DNA of 49,781 bases from assembly GCA_027485285.1 (NCBI GenBank), contig JAIXRH010000090.1, positions 1 to 49,781 on the forward strand, given 5' to 3'. Made by a program: the position numbers and the translations under genes. This stretch comes from Comamonadaceae bacterium (GTDB lineage Bacteria > Pseudomonadota > Gammaproteobacteria > Burkholderiales > Burkholderiaceae_C). The notes below the pieces were generated by a model. It had not been told where the DNA came from. It did no database searches and was given only the letters and a program-made list of their open reading frames with translations. The stretch's first letter is position 1. Each line of letters opens with the position of its first letter. This document shows, piece after piece, positions 9,908-18,541 of this stretch.

Positions 9908-10351
9908 ATGTTTGAAAAACTCAGAGATAAATCGCTGTCCCCCTCGCAAGAGCGTTTTGACACCATCATTGGCCGCACCACCCAAATCTATGGTCGCTTG
10001 GTCTTGCTCGACAGCGTGCGTATTGACGGCAAAGTGGTGGGCAATATCGAAACCACCAAAGACAACAAGGTCACGGTTGCCATTGGCAAAACCGGCGAAG
10101 TGTCGGGCGACATCACCGCACATCGTGTGATGGTGGCAGGCAAGGTTGAAGGCAATATCTACGCTGCAGAACGTGTGGAATTCCACAAAGATTCCATCGT
10201 GCAAGGCGATATTTCTTATGGCTCGATCGCGGTCGAGCATGGCGCACGTTTGTTGGGCTTGGTGATTCAAAACCCCATCAGCTCAGCGGCAGCAAGTAGC
10301 AACACTGATGCTAAGAGCGTGATTAAGAAAGCTCAGGAAACCAGCTCTTGA
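9908..10351 (+). CDS. Bactofilin (polymer-forming cytoskeletal protein)
   Basis: A 147-residue bactofilin (DUF583) with a short N-terminal tail (through about residue 25) and a right-handed beta-helix core of short repeats, for example RIDGKVVGNIET, KTGEVSGDITAH, MVAGKVEGNIYAAERVEF and DSIVQGDISYGSIAVEHG. The C-terminus is an Ala/Ser-rich tail. Bactofilins polymerise without nucleotide at the membrane and organise cell-wall enzymes. It is the second gene of a unit with the M23 peptidase and is closed by a terminator at 10378-10404. Confidence 0.93.
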   Translation: MFEKLRDKSLSPSQERFDTIIGRTTQIYGRLVLLDSVRIDGKVVGNIETTKDNKVTVAIGKTGEVSGDITAHRVMVAGKVEGNIYAAERVEFHKDSIVQGDISYGSIAVEHGARLLGLVIQNPISSAAASSNTDAKSVIKKAQETSS

Positions 10352-10377
10352 ACTCGCTTAGATGCTGATTGACAAAT

Positions 10378-10404
10378 AAAAAAGCGCCTGAAGAGGCGCT
10401 TTTT
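10378..10404 (+). terminator. Intrinsic terminator after the bactofilin gene
   Basis: AGCGCCT/AGGCGCT stem around a GAAG tetraloop, flanked by six A and five T. It also lies just past the 3' end of the minus-strand tRNA-Ser, so it may serve both. Confidence 0.85.
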
Positions 10405-10414
10405 ACGTTTGTGG

Positions 10415-10505
10415 TGGCGGAGCAAGAGGGATTCGAACCCTCGGTGGGCTATTAACCCACACACGCTTTCCAGGCGTGCGACTTAAACCACTCATCCATC
10501 GCTCC
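10415..10505 (-). tRNA. tRNA-Ser(GGA): tRNA-Ser (anticodon GGA)
   Basis: Read on the minus strand the gene starts GGAGCGATGGATGAG and ends TTGCTCC-G-CCA with CCA encoded. The anticodon loop is CTGGAAA (anticodon GGA). A long variable arm (GTGTGGGTTAATAGCCCAC region) is typical of class II tRNA-Ser, and the T-loop is GGTTCGAATCC. The length is 91 bases with CCA. Confidence 0.96.
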
Positions 10506-10583
10506 GAAGCCATTGATTGTAACAGCGGGCAGGTACACTTCTTCTCGTTCGTTTTGTTTTGCTTTCTACGTTCGGAGCCCCGC

Positions 10584-12848
10584 ATGAAATTTCGCTTCCC
10601 CATCGTCATCATTGACGAGGATTTTCGTTCTGAAAACACCTCAGGCTTGGGCATTCGAGCGCTTGCCGATGCGATCGAGGGGGAAGGCTACGAGGTCATG
10701 GGCGCCACGAGCTATGGCGACTTGAGCCAGTTTGCCCAACAACAGTCACGCGCCAGTGCTTTTATTCTGTCGATCGACGATGAGGAGTTCACACCTGGCC
10801 CCGACCTCGACCCTGCGGTGTTGAACCTGCGTAACTTCATTGAAGAAGTGCGCCGCAAGAACGCAGACGTGCCTATTTATGTGTACGGCGAGACCAAAAC
10901 ATCGCGCCACTTGCCCAATGACATTTTGCGCGAGTTGCATGGCTTCATTCACATGTTTGAAGACACCCCTGAGTTTGTGGCGCGACACATCATCCGTGAA
11001 GCCAAAAGCTACCTTGAGGGCGTGCAGCCCCCGTTTTTCAAGGCATTGCTCGATTACGCCGAAGACGGCTCCTACTCTTGGCATTGCCCCGGCCACTCCG
11101 GGGGCGTGGCGTTTTTGAAGAGCCCCGTGGGTCAGATGTATCACCAGTTTTATGGTGAAAACATGTTGCGTGCCGACGTGTGCAATGCGGTGGAAGAGCT
11201 TGGCCAGTTGCTCGACCACAACGGTGCGATTGGCGAGAGTGAGCGCAATGCCGCGCGTATCTTCAACGCCGACCACTGCTTCTTCGTGACCAACGGCACG
11301 AGTACCTCTAACAAAATCGTGTGGCATCACACCGTGGCCCCCGATGACGTGGTCGTGGTGGACCGCAACTGCCACAAGTCGGTGTTGCACGCCATCATCA
11401 TGACGGGTGCTGTGCCTGTGTTTTTGAAACCCACGCGCAACCATTACGGCATCATCGGCCCGATTCCACAAAGCGAGTTTGAGCCTGCGGCGATTCAAGC
11501 CAAGATCAAGGCCAACCCTTTGCTCAAGGGCGTGGATGCCAAAAAGGTCAAACCCCGTGTGTTGACCCTCACGCAGTCCACCTACGACGGTGTGCTCTAC
11601 AACACCGAAACCATCAAGACCATGCTCGACGGCTACGTGGCCAACTTGCACTTTGACGAGGCTTGGTTGCCCCATGCCGCGTTCAACCCGTTCTACGGCA
11701 CTTACCACGCCATGGGCAAAAAGCGCGAGCGCCCCATGCACTCGGTGGTGTACGCGACCCAGTCGATTCACAAATTGTTGGCCGGTATCAGCCAAGCCAG
11801 CCATGTCTTGGTGCAAGACTCACAGCAAACCAAGTTGGACCGTCACCTGTTCAACGAAGCGTACCTGATGCACACCAGCACCAGTCCGCAGTACAGCATC
11901 ATCGCCAGCTGCGACGTGGCCGCTGCCATGATGGAGCCACCTGGCGGCACAGCCTTGGTGGAAGAGAGCATTGCCGAAGCCCTGGATTTCCGCCGCGCCA
12001 TGCGTAAGGTGGACGACGAGTACGGTAAGGACTGGTGGTTCAAGGTGTGGGGCCCCGATGAGTTGGTGGACGATGGCATTGGCCGCGCTGACAGCTGGAT
12101 CATCAAAGGCAAGGGCAAGTCATCTAAGTGGCACGGCTTTGGCAACTTGGCCGATGGGTTCAACATGTTGGACCCCATCAAGGCCACCATCGTCACGCCC
12201 GGTCTAGATTTGACAGGCAAGTTTGACAAGAGCGGCATTCCCGCCAGCATCGTCACCAAGTTCTTGGCTGAAAACGGCGTGATTGTGGAGAAGACGGGCT
12301 TGTACAGCTTCTTCATCATGTTCACCATCGGCATCACCAAGGGCCGTTGGAACTCGTTGCTCACTGCCTTGCAGCAGTTCAAGGACGATTACGACCGCAA
12401 CCAACCCATGTGGCGCATCCTGCCCGAGTTTTGCCAAAAGCACCGCGCCTACGAGCGCATGGGCTTGCGCGACTTGTGCCAGCATGTGCACACGCTGTAT
12501 GCCAAGTACGACATCGCACGTTTGACCACCGAGATGTATCTGAGCGACTTGACCCCCGCCATGAAGCCCAGTGACGCTTATGCGCAAATCGCGCACCGCA
12601 ACACCGAGCGTGTGCCTGTGGATGACTTGCTCGGCCGCATCACCACCAGCTTGGTCACGCCTTACCCACCGGGCATTCCGTTGCTCATTCCTGGTGAAGT
12701 GTTCAACAAGAAGATCATTGACTACCTCAAGTTCGCCCGCGAATTCAACCTGCAGTGTCCCGGCTTTGAAACCGACATCCACGGCTTGGTGGAGGTTGAT
12801 GGCGAAGACGGTGTGAAGCGTTACTACGCTGACTGCGTCAAGGTCTGA
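10584..12848 (+). CDS. PLP-dependent Orn/Lys/Arg decarboxylase (fold type I, long form)
   Basis: A 754-residue decarboxylase of the AdiA/CadA/SpeF family with an N-terminal response-regulator-like wing domain (about 1-130), the PLP-binding core (about 135-570) and the C-terminal domain. WHCPGHSGG and FVTNGTSTSNKIV are family motifs; the PLP Schiff-base lysine is Lys397 in QSIHKLLAG. LHFDEAW contains the Asp that pairs with the pyridine nitrogen; DEAW is more like arginine decarboxylase AdiA than like lysine decarboxylase CadA (DSAW), but this does not settle the substrate. The ATG at 10584 is preceded by GGAG; the frame runs upstream through tRNA-Ser, which is not credible as coding. It could serve polyamine synthesis or acid resistance. 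No antiporter gene is adjacent, which favours a biosynthetic role. Confidence 0.93.
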   Translation: MKFRFPIVIIDEDFRSENTSGLGIRALADAIEGEGYEVMGATSYGDLSQFAQQQSRASAFILSIDDEEFTPGPDLDPAVLNLRNFIEEVRRKNADVPIYVYGETKTSRHLPNDILRELHGFIHMFEDTPEFVARHIIREAKSYLEGVQPPFFKALLDYAEDGSYSWHCPGHSGGVAFLKSPVGQMYHQFYGENMLRADVCNAVEELGQLLDHNGAIGESERNAARIFNADHCFFVTNGTSTSNKIVWHHTVAPDDVVVVDRNCHKSVLHAIIMTGAVPVFLKPTRNHYGIIGPIPQSEFEPAAIQAKIKANPLLKGVDAKKVKPRVLTLTQSTYDGVLYNTETIKTMLDGYVANLHFDEAWLPHAAFNPFYGTYHAMGKKRERPMHSVVYATQSIHKLLAGISQASHVLVQDSQQTKLDRHLFNEAYLMHTSTSPQYSIIASCDVAAAMMEPPGGTALVEESIAEALDFRRAMRKVDDEYGKDWWFKVWGPDELVDDGIGRADSWIIKGKGKSSKWHGFGNLADGFNMLDPIKATIVTPGLDLTGKFDKSGIPASIVTKFLAENGVIVEKTGLYSFFIMFTIGITKGRWNSLLTALQQFKDDYDRNQPMWRILPEFCQKHRAYERMGLRDLCQHVHTLYAKYDIARLTTEMYLSDLTPAMKPSDAYAQIAHRNTERVPVDDLLGRITTSLVTPYPPGIPLLIPGEVFNKKIIDYLKFAREFNLQCPGFETDIHGLVEVDGEDGVKRYYADCVKV

Positions 12849-12851
12849 GCC

Positions 12852-13709
12852 TTAGCGTTCCACCGCGGGTCTGATACGCACAAAACTGGCAAAGCGCGGC
12901 ACACCTTTGTCCGTCAAACCGCGATAGCGATAAGTGACCCACTGGCCTAAGGCTGGTGGGTTTTGTCTTTGGGCATCACTGAGGCCAGTGCCTAACTTGA
13001 AGCGCAAGCCTTGCGGCGTTTCAACCCACAACGCGCCCATGCGCTGTGCATATTTGCCTTGGCCCGCTTCGTATCCCACCACGGTGGCTTCAGCGTCTTC
13101 GTGCAGTTTGACTTTGAGCACATCGCCGTTGCGGCCGCTTTGGTAAAGGCTGTTGCCTCGGTGCAGCATCAAGCCTTCGCCGCCAGCTTGGACCGTTGTT
13201 TGCAGCAAGGTTTTCAGGGCAGCATGCGAGTGAGTTTTGTTTTGCGCCACGGCGTGTACCCACGGTTGGTCAATGTGCTTGGCCAAGCCTTGGTAGAGGG
13301 CCATACGTTCGGTGAATGTCTTGCCGTGCGCACTCACATCAAACACCATGAATCGCAAAGCGCGCCATTCGCTGTCAGACGCTTGTTTTTGTTGAATGAT
13401 GGCGGCTGTTTGTTCAAACTGGCCGAGTCCTGCCCATAGCTCGCCTTCAAACGGGGTTGAGGGCCAGGCTTGCACAAACCAAGCAGGTGGGGTGAGCACT
13501 TTGCCGCTTCGGCTCAGCAGCTGTTGGCCATTCCAATAGCCGCGAATGCCGTCGTATTTTTCGCTCACCCAATAGTCGCTGAGGTTTTCATGGCCTTGGT
13601 AGGGGCTAGCCAGCCACAGCGCGGGCGCCTCTGAAGCCGAGGAGGGCGCAGCCGTCAGGCAGCCAAGACAGCCCAAAGAAAAGCGTGAAAGCAAGTCGCG
13701 GCGTTGCAT
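12852..13709 (-). CDS. ligE: Secreted ATP-dependent DNA ligase, LigE type
   Basis: A 285-residue minimal DNA ligase with an N-terminal export signal (MQRRDLLSRFSLGCLGCLTA, with a twin-arginine-like start) and likely cleavage near SSASEA. Motif I is EKYDGIRG with the adenylated Lys51; motif III is FEGELW; motif IV GGEGLMLH; motif V DVLKVK. A short OB-fold follows to the end, as in the LigE group, which lacks other domains. LigE proteins are predicted periplasmic and have been linked to DNA uptake, extracellular DNA or biofilm. AAGGAG lies six bases before the ATG at 13709, which fixes the start. It lies 62 bases downstream of fabI on the same strand and ends only three bases from the convergent decarboxylase gene. 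Confidence 0.9.
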   Translation of the reverse strand: MQRRDLLSRFSLGCLGCLTAAPSSASEAPALWLASPYQGHENLSDYWVSEKYDGIRGYWNGQQLLSRSGKVLTPPAWFVQAWPSTPFEGELWAGLGQFEQTAAIIQQKQASDSEWRALRFMVFDVSAHGKTFTERMALYQGLAKHIDQPWVHAVAQNKTHSHAALKTLLQTTVQAGGEGLMLHRGNSLYQSGRNGDVLKVKLHEDAEATVVGYEAGQGKYAQRMGALWVETPQGLRFKLGTGLSDAQRQNPPALGQWVTYRYRGLTDKGVPRFASFVRIRPAVER

Positions 13710-13771
13710 GGTCGTCTCCTTGGGGCGGGTTGCCCTCAACTATGGCCACCCGCGTGGCCTGGAGCGCCAGC

Positions 13772-14584
13772 TTACTCGCCGATTGGCTCGGCAATGCCAC
13801 CTACAACTTGGCTAAATCCGCCGTCCACATAGGTAATTTCGGCGGTCACGCCGGCGGCCAAGTCAGACATCAAGAATGCGGCCACGTTGCCCACGTCTTC
13901 GATGGTCACATTGCGCCGTATGGGCGAGGCTTCAGCCACCACGCTCAAAATCTTGCCAAAGCCCTTGATGCCGCTGGCCGCCAAGGTTTTGATGGGGCCG
14001 GCGCTGATGCCGTTGGCGCGCAGCTTGCGGCCTTTGGCGCCCAAAGATTCGGCCAAGTAGCGCACAGAGGCTTCGAGCGAGGCTTTGGCCAAGCCCATGG
14101 TGTTGTAGTTGGGCACGGTGCGGATTGCGCCAAGGTATGACAAGGTCAACACGGCTGAACTGTCGTTGAGGTAGGGCAGAGCGGCTTTGGCCATCGCGGG
14201 GAAGCTATAAGCACTGATGTCGTGTGCAATTTGAAAACCTTCGCGGGACAAGCCTTCTAAGAAGTCACCTGCAATCGCTTCGCGGGGCGCGTAGCCAATG
14301 CTGTGCACGAAACCGTCAAACGTAGGCCAGTGGACCGACAGGTCTTTGAACATTTGGTTGATTTGCGCGTCGCTGGCCACATCGCAATCAAAAATCAGGG
14401 TGGAGTCGAAGTCTGCGGCAAACTCTGTGATACGGTCCTTGAAACGCTCGCCCACGTAGCTAAACGCCAACTCGGCACCCTGTTCGTGGCAAGCTTTGGC
14501 GATGCCATAAGCGATGGAACGGTTGGACAACACACCCGTGATCAGTAGTTTTTTGCCAGACAGGAAGCCAGTTTTTGTTCGCAT
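13772..14584 (-). CDS. fabI: Enoyl-ACP reductase (NADH)
   Basis: A 270-residue short-chain dehydrogenase-like enzyme that reduces trans-2-enoyl-ACP in the last step of fatty acid elongation. The cofactor region [19 protein letters not shown] is the FabI-specific form of the Rossmann loop. The catalytic pair is Tyr160-x6-Lys167 (YNTMGLAK), with the second conserved Tyr150 (LSYLG). The start at 14584 has GGAG eight bases upstream and gives [12 protein letters not shown], typical of the family; the frame runs on upstream into yejA without family similarity. It is divergent from yejA with only 36 bases between start codons. FabI is the target of triclosan-type inhibitors. Confidence 0.96.
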   Translation of the reverse strand: MRTKTGFLSGKKLLITGVLSNRSIAYGIAKACHEQGAELAFSYVGERFKDRITEFAADFDSTLIFDCDVASDAQINQMFKDLSVHWPTFDGFVHSIGYAPREAIAGDFLEGLSREGFQIAHDISAYSFPAMAKAALPYLNDSSAVLTLSYLGAIRTVPNYNTMGLAKASLEASVRYLAESLGAKGRKLRANGISAGPIKTLAASGIKGFGKILSVVAEASPIRRNVTIEDVGNVAAFLMSDLAAGVTAEITYVDGGFSQVVGGIAEPIGE

Positions 14585-14620
14585 GTGAATCACTCCAAAA
14601 AAATCTTGCAGAATTGTCGC

Positions 14621-16483
14621 ATGCGTAGCTTTCTCATTGTGTTGGCGTTTTGGTGTGCTGGCCCCTCGTGGGCGGGGCACGCCTATGCCCAATTTGGGGA
14701 CATCAAATACCCCGTCAACTTCAAAAATTTTGATTACGCCAATCCGCTTGCGCCCAAAGGCGGTGAGCTGGTGTTGGTGCCGCCTTCACGCTTGTCGAGT
14801 TTTGACAAGTACAACCCCTTCACACTCAAAGGCAATGCAGCCCCTGGTTTGTCCGGTTTGGTGTTTGAGTCTTTGCTCACGGGCACCATGGACGAGCCCA
14901 CCACCGCGTATGGCCTGTTGGCCGAGGATGTGACCGTGGCGGCAGACCGCCGATCTGTGACTTTCAAGCTGCGTGCGCAAGCCCGCTTTCACAGCGGCGA
15001 CGCGGTGATGGCGGAGGATGTGAAGTATTCGTTTGAGCAACTCATCAGCAAACAAGCTGCACCTCAGTTCAGAACCCTGTATGCAGAAGTGGCGGCTGTG
15101 ACGGTGGTGGACCCGCGTACGGTGCGTTTTGATTTCAAACGTGTGAACCCAGAGCTTCCTTTGATTGTGGGCGGCATGCCTGTGTTCAGTCGGCTTTGGG
15201 GCCAAGAGGATGGGCGAACCAAGCCGTTTGACAAAATCGTCACCGACATCCCAATTGGCAGCGGCCCCTACAAAGTAGGCCGTGTGGTGTTTGGTCGCGA
15301 CGTGAGCTACGAGCGTGACAACAATTATTGGGCGCGAGACCTCAACGTGCGCAAAGGCTTGTTCAACTTTGACCGCATCACCTATCGCCTCTACAAAGAC
15401 AGCACAGCGCAACTCGAGGGCTTCAAAGCGGGTGAGTTTGATTTGGTGCAATCTTTCATCGCGCGCGAATGGGCGAGGGGGTTTACCGGCAAGCAGTTTG
15501 CGAACCGTGAGTTGATGAAGAACGAGTTCAAGCATGGCAATGCGGGCGACTTTCAGGGCTTCATGTTCAACACCCGTTTGCCCAAGTTCAAAGATGCCAG
15601 GGTGCGTGAGGCGATTGGCTTGGCCATGGATTACGAGTGGATGAATCGCCAGCTGTTTTATGGCGCTTACCAACGGGTGCGCGGTTACTTTGTGGCCAGC
15701 GACTTTGAAGCCACAGGTGTGCCCGATGCGGCTGAGTTGGCCTTACTCAACCCCTTGCGTGACAAGCTCTCGCCGCAAGTTTTCAACGATGCCGTGCCGC
15801 TGCCACCTCGCACCTCGCTCGACCCCAAGTCTGGCGAAACCCTGCGTGACCATTTGCGCCGCGCCAAAGCTTTGCTGGCAGACGCTGGCTGGACTTACCG
15901 AGACGGTGCCTTGCGCAACCCACAAGGCGAGCCTTTCACGGTGGAGTTTTTAGACAACTCGGGCGCGATGGGCCGTGTCATCACGCCCTACACCAAGAAC
16001 TTGGAGAAGCTGGGCTTTCAGGTGAGCTACAAAGTCATTGACTTTGCGATTTTGCAAAAACGCTTGGATGTGTTTGATTTTGAAATCATCAGCAACCGCA
16101 TCGTGGGCAGCGAGTCCCCAGGTACTGAGCTGATGGAGCGCTTTGGCTCCAAAGCCGCCAGCACGGAGGGCTCTGGCAACTTCATCGGCATCCAAGACCC
16201 CGCGGTTGATGCATTGCTAGAGAACGTCATTTCCGCCAAAACTCGGCCTCAACTCATCACAGCGGTGCGCGCCTTGGACCGCGTGCTGCGCCACGGCCAT
16301 TACAGTGTGCCCCATTGGTACGGCGGCGTGCACCGTGTGGCCTGGCGCAATGGCAAGTTTGAGAAACCTGCAGTCACGCCGCGCTATTACCAGCCCGAAA
16401 CATGGGCCTCGTCCACGTGGTGGGCCACCATTGACAACCGCGCCACCCTGGCTGCAACCAAAAGAGCGGAGCGTGCGCCATGA
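14621..16483 (+). CDS. yejA: Peptide ABC transporter substrate-binding protein, YejA-like
   Basis: A 620-residue periplasmic binding protein of the SBP_bac_5 family. The start at ATG 14621 gives a signal peptide ([19 protein letters not shown]) cut before QFGD; a GTG at 14585 in frame would prepend 12 polar residues and abut the fabI start, so it is less likely. The family opening [20 protein letters not shown] matches YejA. It is the first gene of yejABEF, an importer of oligopeptides which in enterobacteria carries microcin C and affects antimicrobial peptide sensitivity. It overlaps yejB by four bases (ATGA). Confidence 0.93.
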   Translation: MRSFLIVLAFWCAGPSWAGHAYAQFGDIKYPVNFKNFDYANPLAPKGGELVLVPPSRLSSFDKYNPFTLKGNAAPGLSGLVFESLLTGTMDEPTTAYGLLAEDVTVAADRRSVTFKLRAQARFHSGDAVMAEDVKYSFEQLISKQAAPQFRTLYAEVAAVTVVDPRTVRFDFKRVNPELPLIVGGMPVFSRLWGQEDGRTKPFDKIVTDIPIGSGPYKVGRVVFGRDVSYERDNNYWARDLNVRKGLFNFDRITYRLYKDSTAQLEGFKAGEFDLVQSFIAREWARGFTGKQFANRELMKNEFKHGNAGDFQGFMFNTRLPKFKDARVREAIGLAMDYEWMNRQLFYGAYQRVRGYFVASDFEATGVPDAAELALLNPLRDKLSPQVFNDAVPLPPRTSLDPKSGETLRDHLRRAKALLADAGWTYRDGALRNPQGEPFTVEFLDNSGAMGRVITPYTKNLEKLGFQVSYKVIDFAILQKRLDVFDFEIISNRIVGSESPGTELMERFGSKAASTEGSGNFIGIQDPAVDALLENVISAKTRPQLITAVRALDRVLRHGHYSVPHWYGGVHRVAWRNGKFEKPAVTPRYYQPETWASSTWWATIDNRATLAATKRAERAP

Positions 16484-17514
16484 GTTCGTACATTCTCAAA
16501 CGTTTGCTGCTGATGATTCCCACCTTGTTTGGTGTGCTGTTGATGACCTTCGTCGTCATCCAGTTTGTGCCGGGCGGGCCTGTGGAGCAAATGGTGTCGC
16601 AGCTGCAAGGGCGTGACAGCGGCGGCGAGGGCGCAGCCGTGGCGGGGGCTGGCTACCGTGGTCGCCAAGGTGTGGACGCGGCGCGCATCGAAGAAATTCG
16701 CCAGCAATACGGCTTTGACAAACCACCCACTGAGCGCTTTTGGCAAATGCTTCAGCAGTTTGCGGTGTTTGATTTGGGCAAGAGTTTTTTCTATCCCAAA
16801 ACCGTGTGGGAGTTGGTGAAAGAAAAAATGCCAGTCTCCATCAGCTTGGGGCTGTGGACCTTCTTTTTGAGTTACCTCATCTCTGTGCCGCTGGGGGTGG
16901 CCAAGGCGGTGCGTGCGGGGTCCACCTTTGACTTGGTCAGCAGCTTGGTGGTGTTGATTGGTTTTGCCATTCCCGGCTTTGTGTTGGGCGTGGCTTTGTT
17001 GGTGGTGTTTGGTGGTCAGCTGCAATGGTTCCCGCTGCGCGGCCTCACTTCGGCCAATTGGGAGCAGCTCACATGGGGCGCGCGCATCACCGATTATTTG
17101 TGGCACATCGTTTTGCCCGTGACATCCAGCGTGTTGGGGGCGTTTGCCGTGACCACGCTGTTGACGAAAAACGCCATGCTCGAAGAGATTCGCAAGCAAT
17201 ACGTGCTGACCGCGCGCGCCAAAGGTTTGTCTGAGCGCCGCGTGATTTGGAGCCATGTGTTTCGCAACGCGCTCATTCCCTTGGTGACGGGTTTTCCTGC
17301 GGCCTTCATTGGCGCCTTCTTCACGGGCTCACTGTTGATTGAGACCTTGTTCTCGTTGGATGGATTGGGGCTGTTGAGTTATGAAAGCGTGATGCGCCGT
17401 GACTACCCCGTGGTCTTGGGCACTTTGTATTTGTTCACGTTGATTGGCTTGGTCACCAAGCTCATCAGCGATCTTTGCTATGTCTGGGTGGACCCGCGTG
17501 TCAAATTCGACTGA
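16480..17514 (+). CDS. yejB: Peptide ABC transporter permease, YejB-like
   Basis: A 344-residue inner-membrane permease of the DppB/OppB type. The first membrane segment is at residues 9-29 (LLLMIPTLFGVLLMTFVVIQ) and is followed by a periplasmic stretch with a Gly/Arg-rich insert (about 45-65). The C-terminal half holds the remaining membrane segments and the EAA-type loop that docks the ATPase (ARAKGLSERRVIWSHVFRNA, with the G at consensus spacing). It overlaps yejA by four bases and yejE by 17 bases, so all four yej genes should be translationally coupled. Confidence 0.94.
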   Translation: MSSYILKRLLLMIPTLFGVLLMTFVVIQFVPGGPVEQMVSQLQGRDSGGEGAAVAGAGYRGRQGVDAARIEEIRQQYGFDKPPTERFWQMLQQFAVFDLGKSFFYPKTVWELVKEKMPVSISLGLWTFFLSYLISVPLGVAKAVRAGSTFDLVSSLVVLIGFAIPGFVLGVALLVVFGGQLQWFPLRGLTSANWEQLTWGARITDYLWHIVLPVTSSVLGAFAVTTLLTKNAMLEEIRKQYVLTARAKGLSERRVIWSHVFRNALIPLVTGFPAAFIGAFFTGSLLIETLFSLDGLGLLSYESVMRRDYPVVLGTLYLFTLIGLVTKLISDLCYVWVDPRVKFD

Positions 17515-18541
17515 AGCCTTTTTGTCGCCCACACAGCGCGCTTGGCTGCGCTTTCGGCATAACCGCTTGGGCTTTTACAGCTTGGTGTTATTTGTGCTGC
17601 TCTTTGGTTTGAGTTTGCTGGCCGAAGTGCTCTGCAACGACAAACCCTTGCTGGCTCGCTACAACGGCAGCTTTTACATGCCCATCGTGTTCAATCAGCC
17701 CGAGACCACCTTTGGCGGCGACTTTGATACGCCCACCGACTACCTTGACCCTTTCATCCAAGGCCAGTTTGACAAGCCGGGCAACTGGGCTTTGTATCCG
17801 CCCATTCCTTATCACCATGGCACGCTCAACTACTTTGCCAAAGCGCCAAACCCTGCCTCGCCTTCTTGGGACAACTGGCTGGGCACAGACGACCGTGGCC
17901 GCGATGTGTTGGCCCGTTTGCTGTACGGCTTTCGCATCTCGGTCCTGTTTGCCTTGGCACTCACCTTGTTTGGCACCGTCATTGGCATCCTGACGGGTGC
18001 ATTGCAGGGCTTCTTTGGTGGAAAAACCGACTTGGCCATGCAGCGTTTCATGGAGGTCTGGAGCGCCATGCCTGAGTTGTATTTGCTCATCATCTTCTCG
18101 GCTGTGTTTGACCCGAGCATCACCTTGCTGTTGATTTTGTTGGGCCTGTTTGGTTGGATGGGTTTGTCCGACTACGTGCGCGCCGAGTTCTTGCGGAACC
18201 GCCAACTCGACTACGTGCGTGCAGCCCGCGCCTTGGGTTTGTCGAATGCGCAAATCATGTGGCGTCATGTCTTACCCAACAGCTTGACGCCGGTGGTGAC
18301 GTTCTTGCCGTTTCGCATGAGCGCGGCCATCTTGTCGCTCACGTCATTGGACTTTTTAGGCTTGGGCGTGCCACCCGGCACACCCAGTTTGGGTGAGTTG
18401 TTGGCGCAAGGCAAAAATAACATCGACGCGTGGTGGATTTCTTTGTCTACCTTTGCGGTGTTGGTCATCACCTTGATGCTGCTGACCTTCATGGGCGACG
18501 CGTTGCGTGACGCCCTAGACCCCAGAAAGGCACGCACATGA
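17498..18541 (+). CDS. yejE: Peptide ABC transporter permease, YejE-like
   Basis: The second permease of the Yej importer, about 347 residues of the DppC/OppC type. After an N-terminal membrane segment (LGFYSLVLFVLLFGLSLLAE) comes a large periplasmic domain that contains DKPLLARYNGSFYMPI, a YejE hallmark. The EAA loop is [20 protein letters not shown]. Two starts are possible inside the end of yejB: ATG at 17480 and GTG at 17498; GGTGG upstream and the family's short N-terminus favour 17498, with modest confidence. It ends in a four-base overlap with yejF. Confidence 0.92.
   Translation: MSNSTEAFLSPTQRAWLRFRHNRLGFYSLVLFVLLFGLSLLAEVLCNDKPLLARYNGSFYMPIVFNQPETTFGGDFDTPTDYLDPFIQGQFDKPGNWALYPPIPYHHGTLNYFAKAPNPASPSWDNWLGTDDRGRDVLARLLYGFRISVLFALALTLFGTVIGILTGALQGFFGGKTDLAMQRFMEVWSAMPELYLLIIFSAVFDPSITLLLILLGLFGWMGLSDYVRAEFLRNRQLDYVRAARALGLSNAQIMWRHVLPNSLTPVVTFLPFRMSAAILSLTSLDFLGLGVPPGTPSLGELLAQGKNNIDAWWISLSTFAVLVITLMLLTFMGDALRDALDPRKART

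Noticed and set aside
10476-10583. Upstream extension of the decarboxylase frame
   Set aside because: It runs through the tRNA-Ser gene and lacks an RBS; ATG 10584 has GGAG upstream.
10746-11816. Minus-strand open frame of 356 codons antisense to the PLP decarboxylase
   Set aside because: The sense protein has all family motifs; the antisense frame has no recognisable domain and no RBS.
14786-17256. Two minus-strand frames (295 and 289 codons) antisense to yejA and yejB
   Set aside because: Shadow frames; the yej genes show overlaps and full family motifs on the plus strand.
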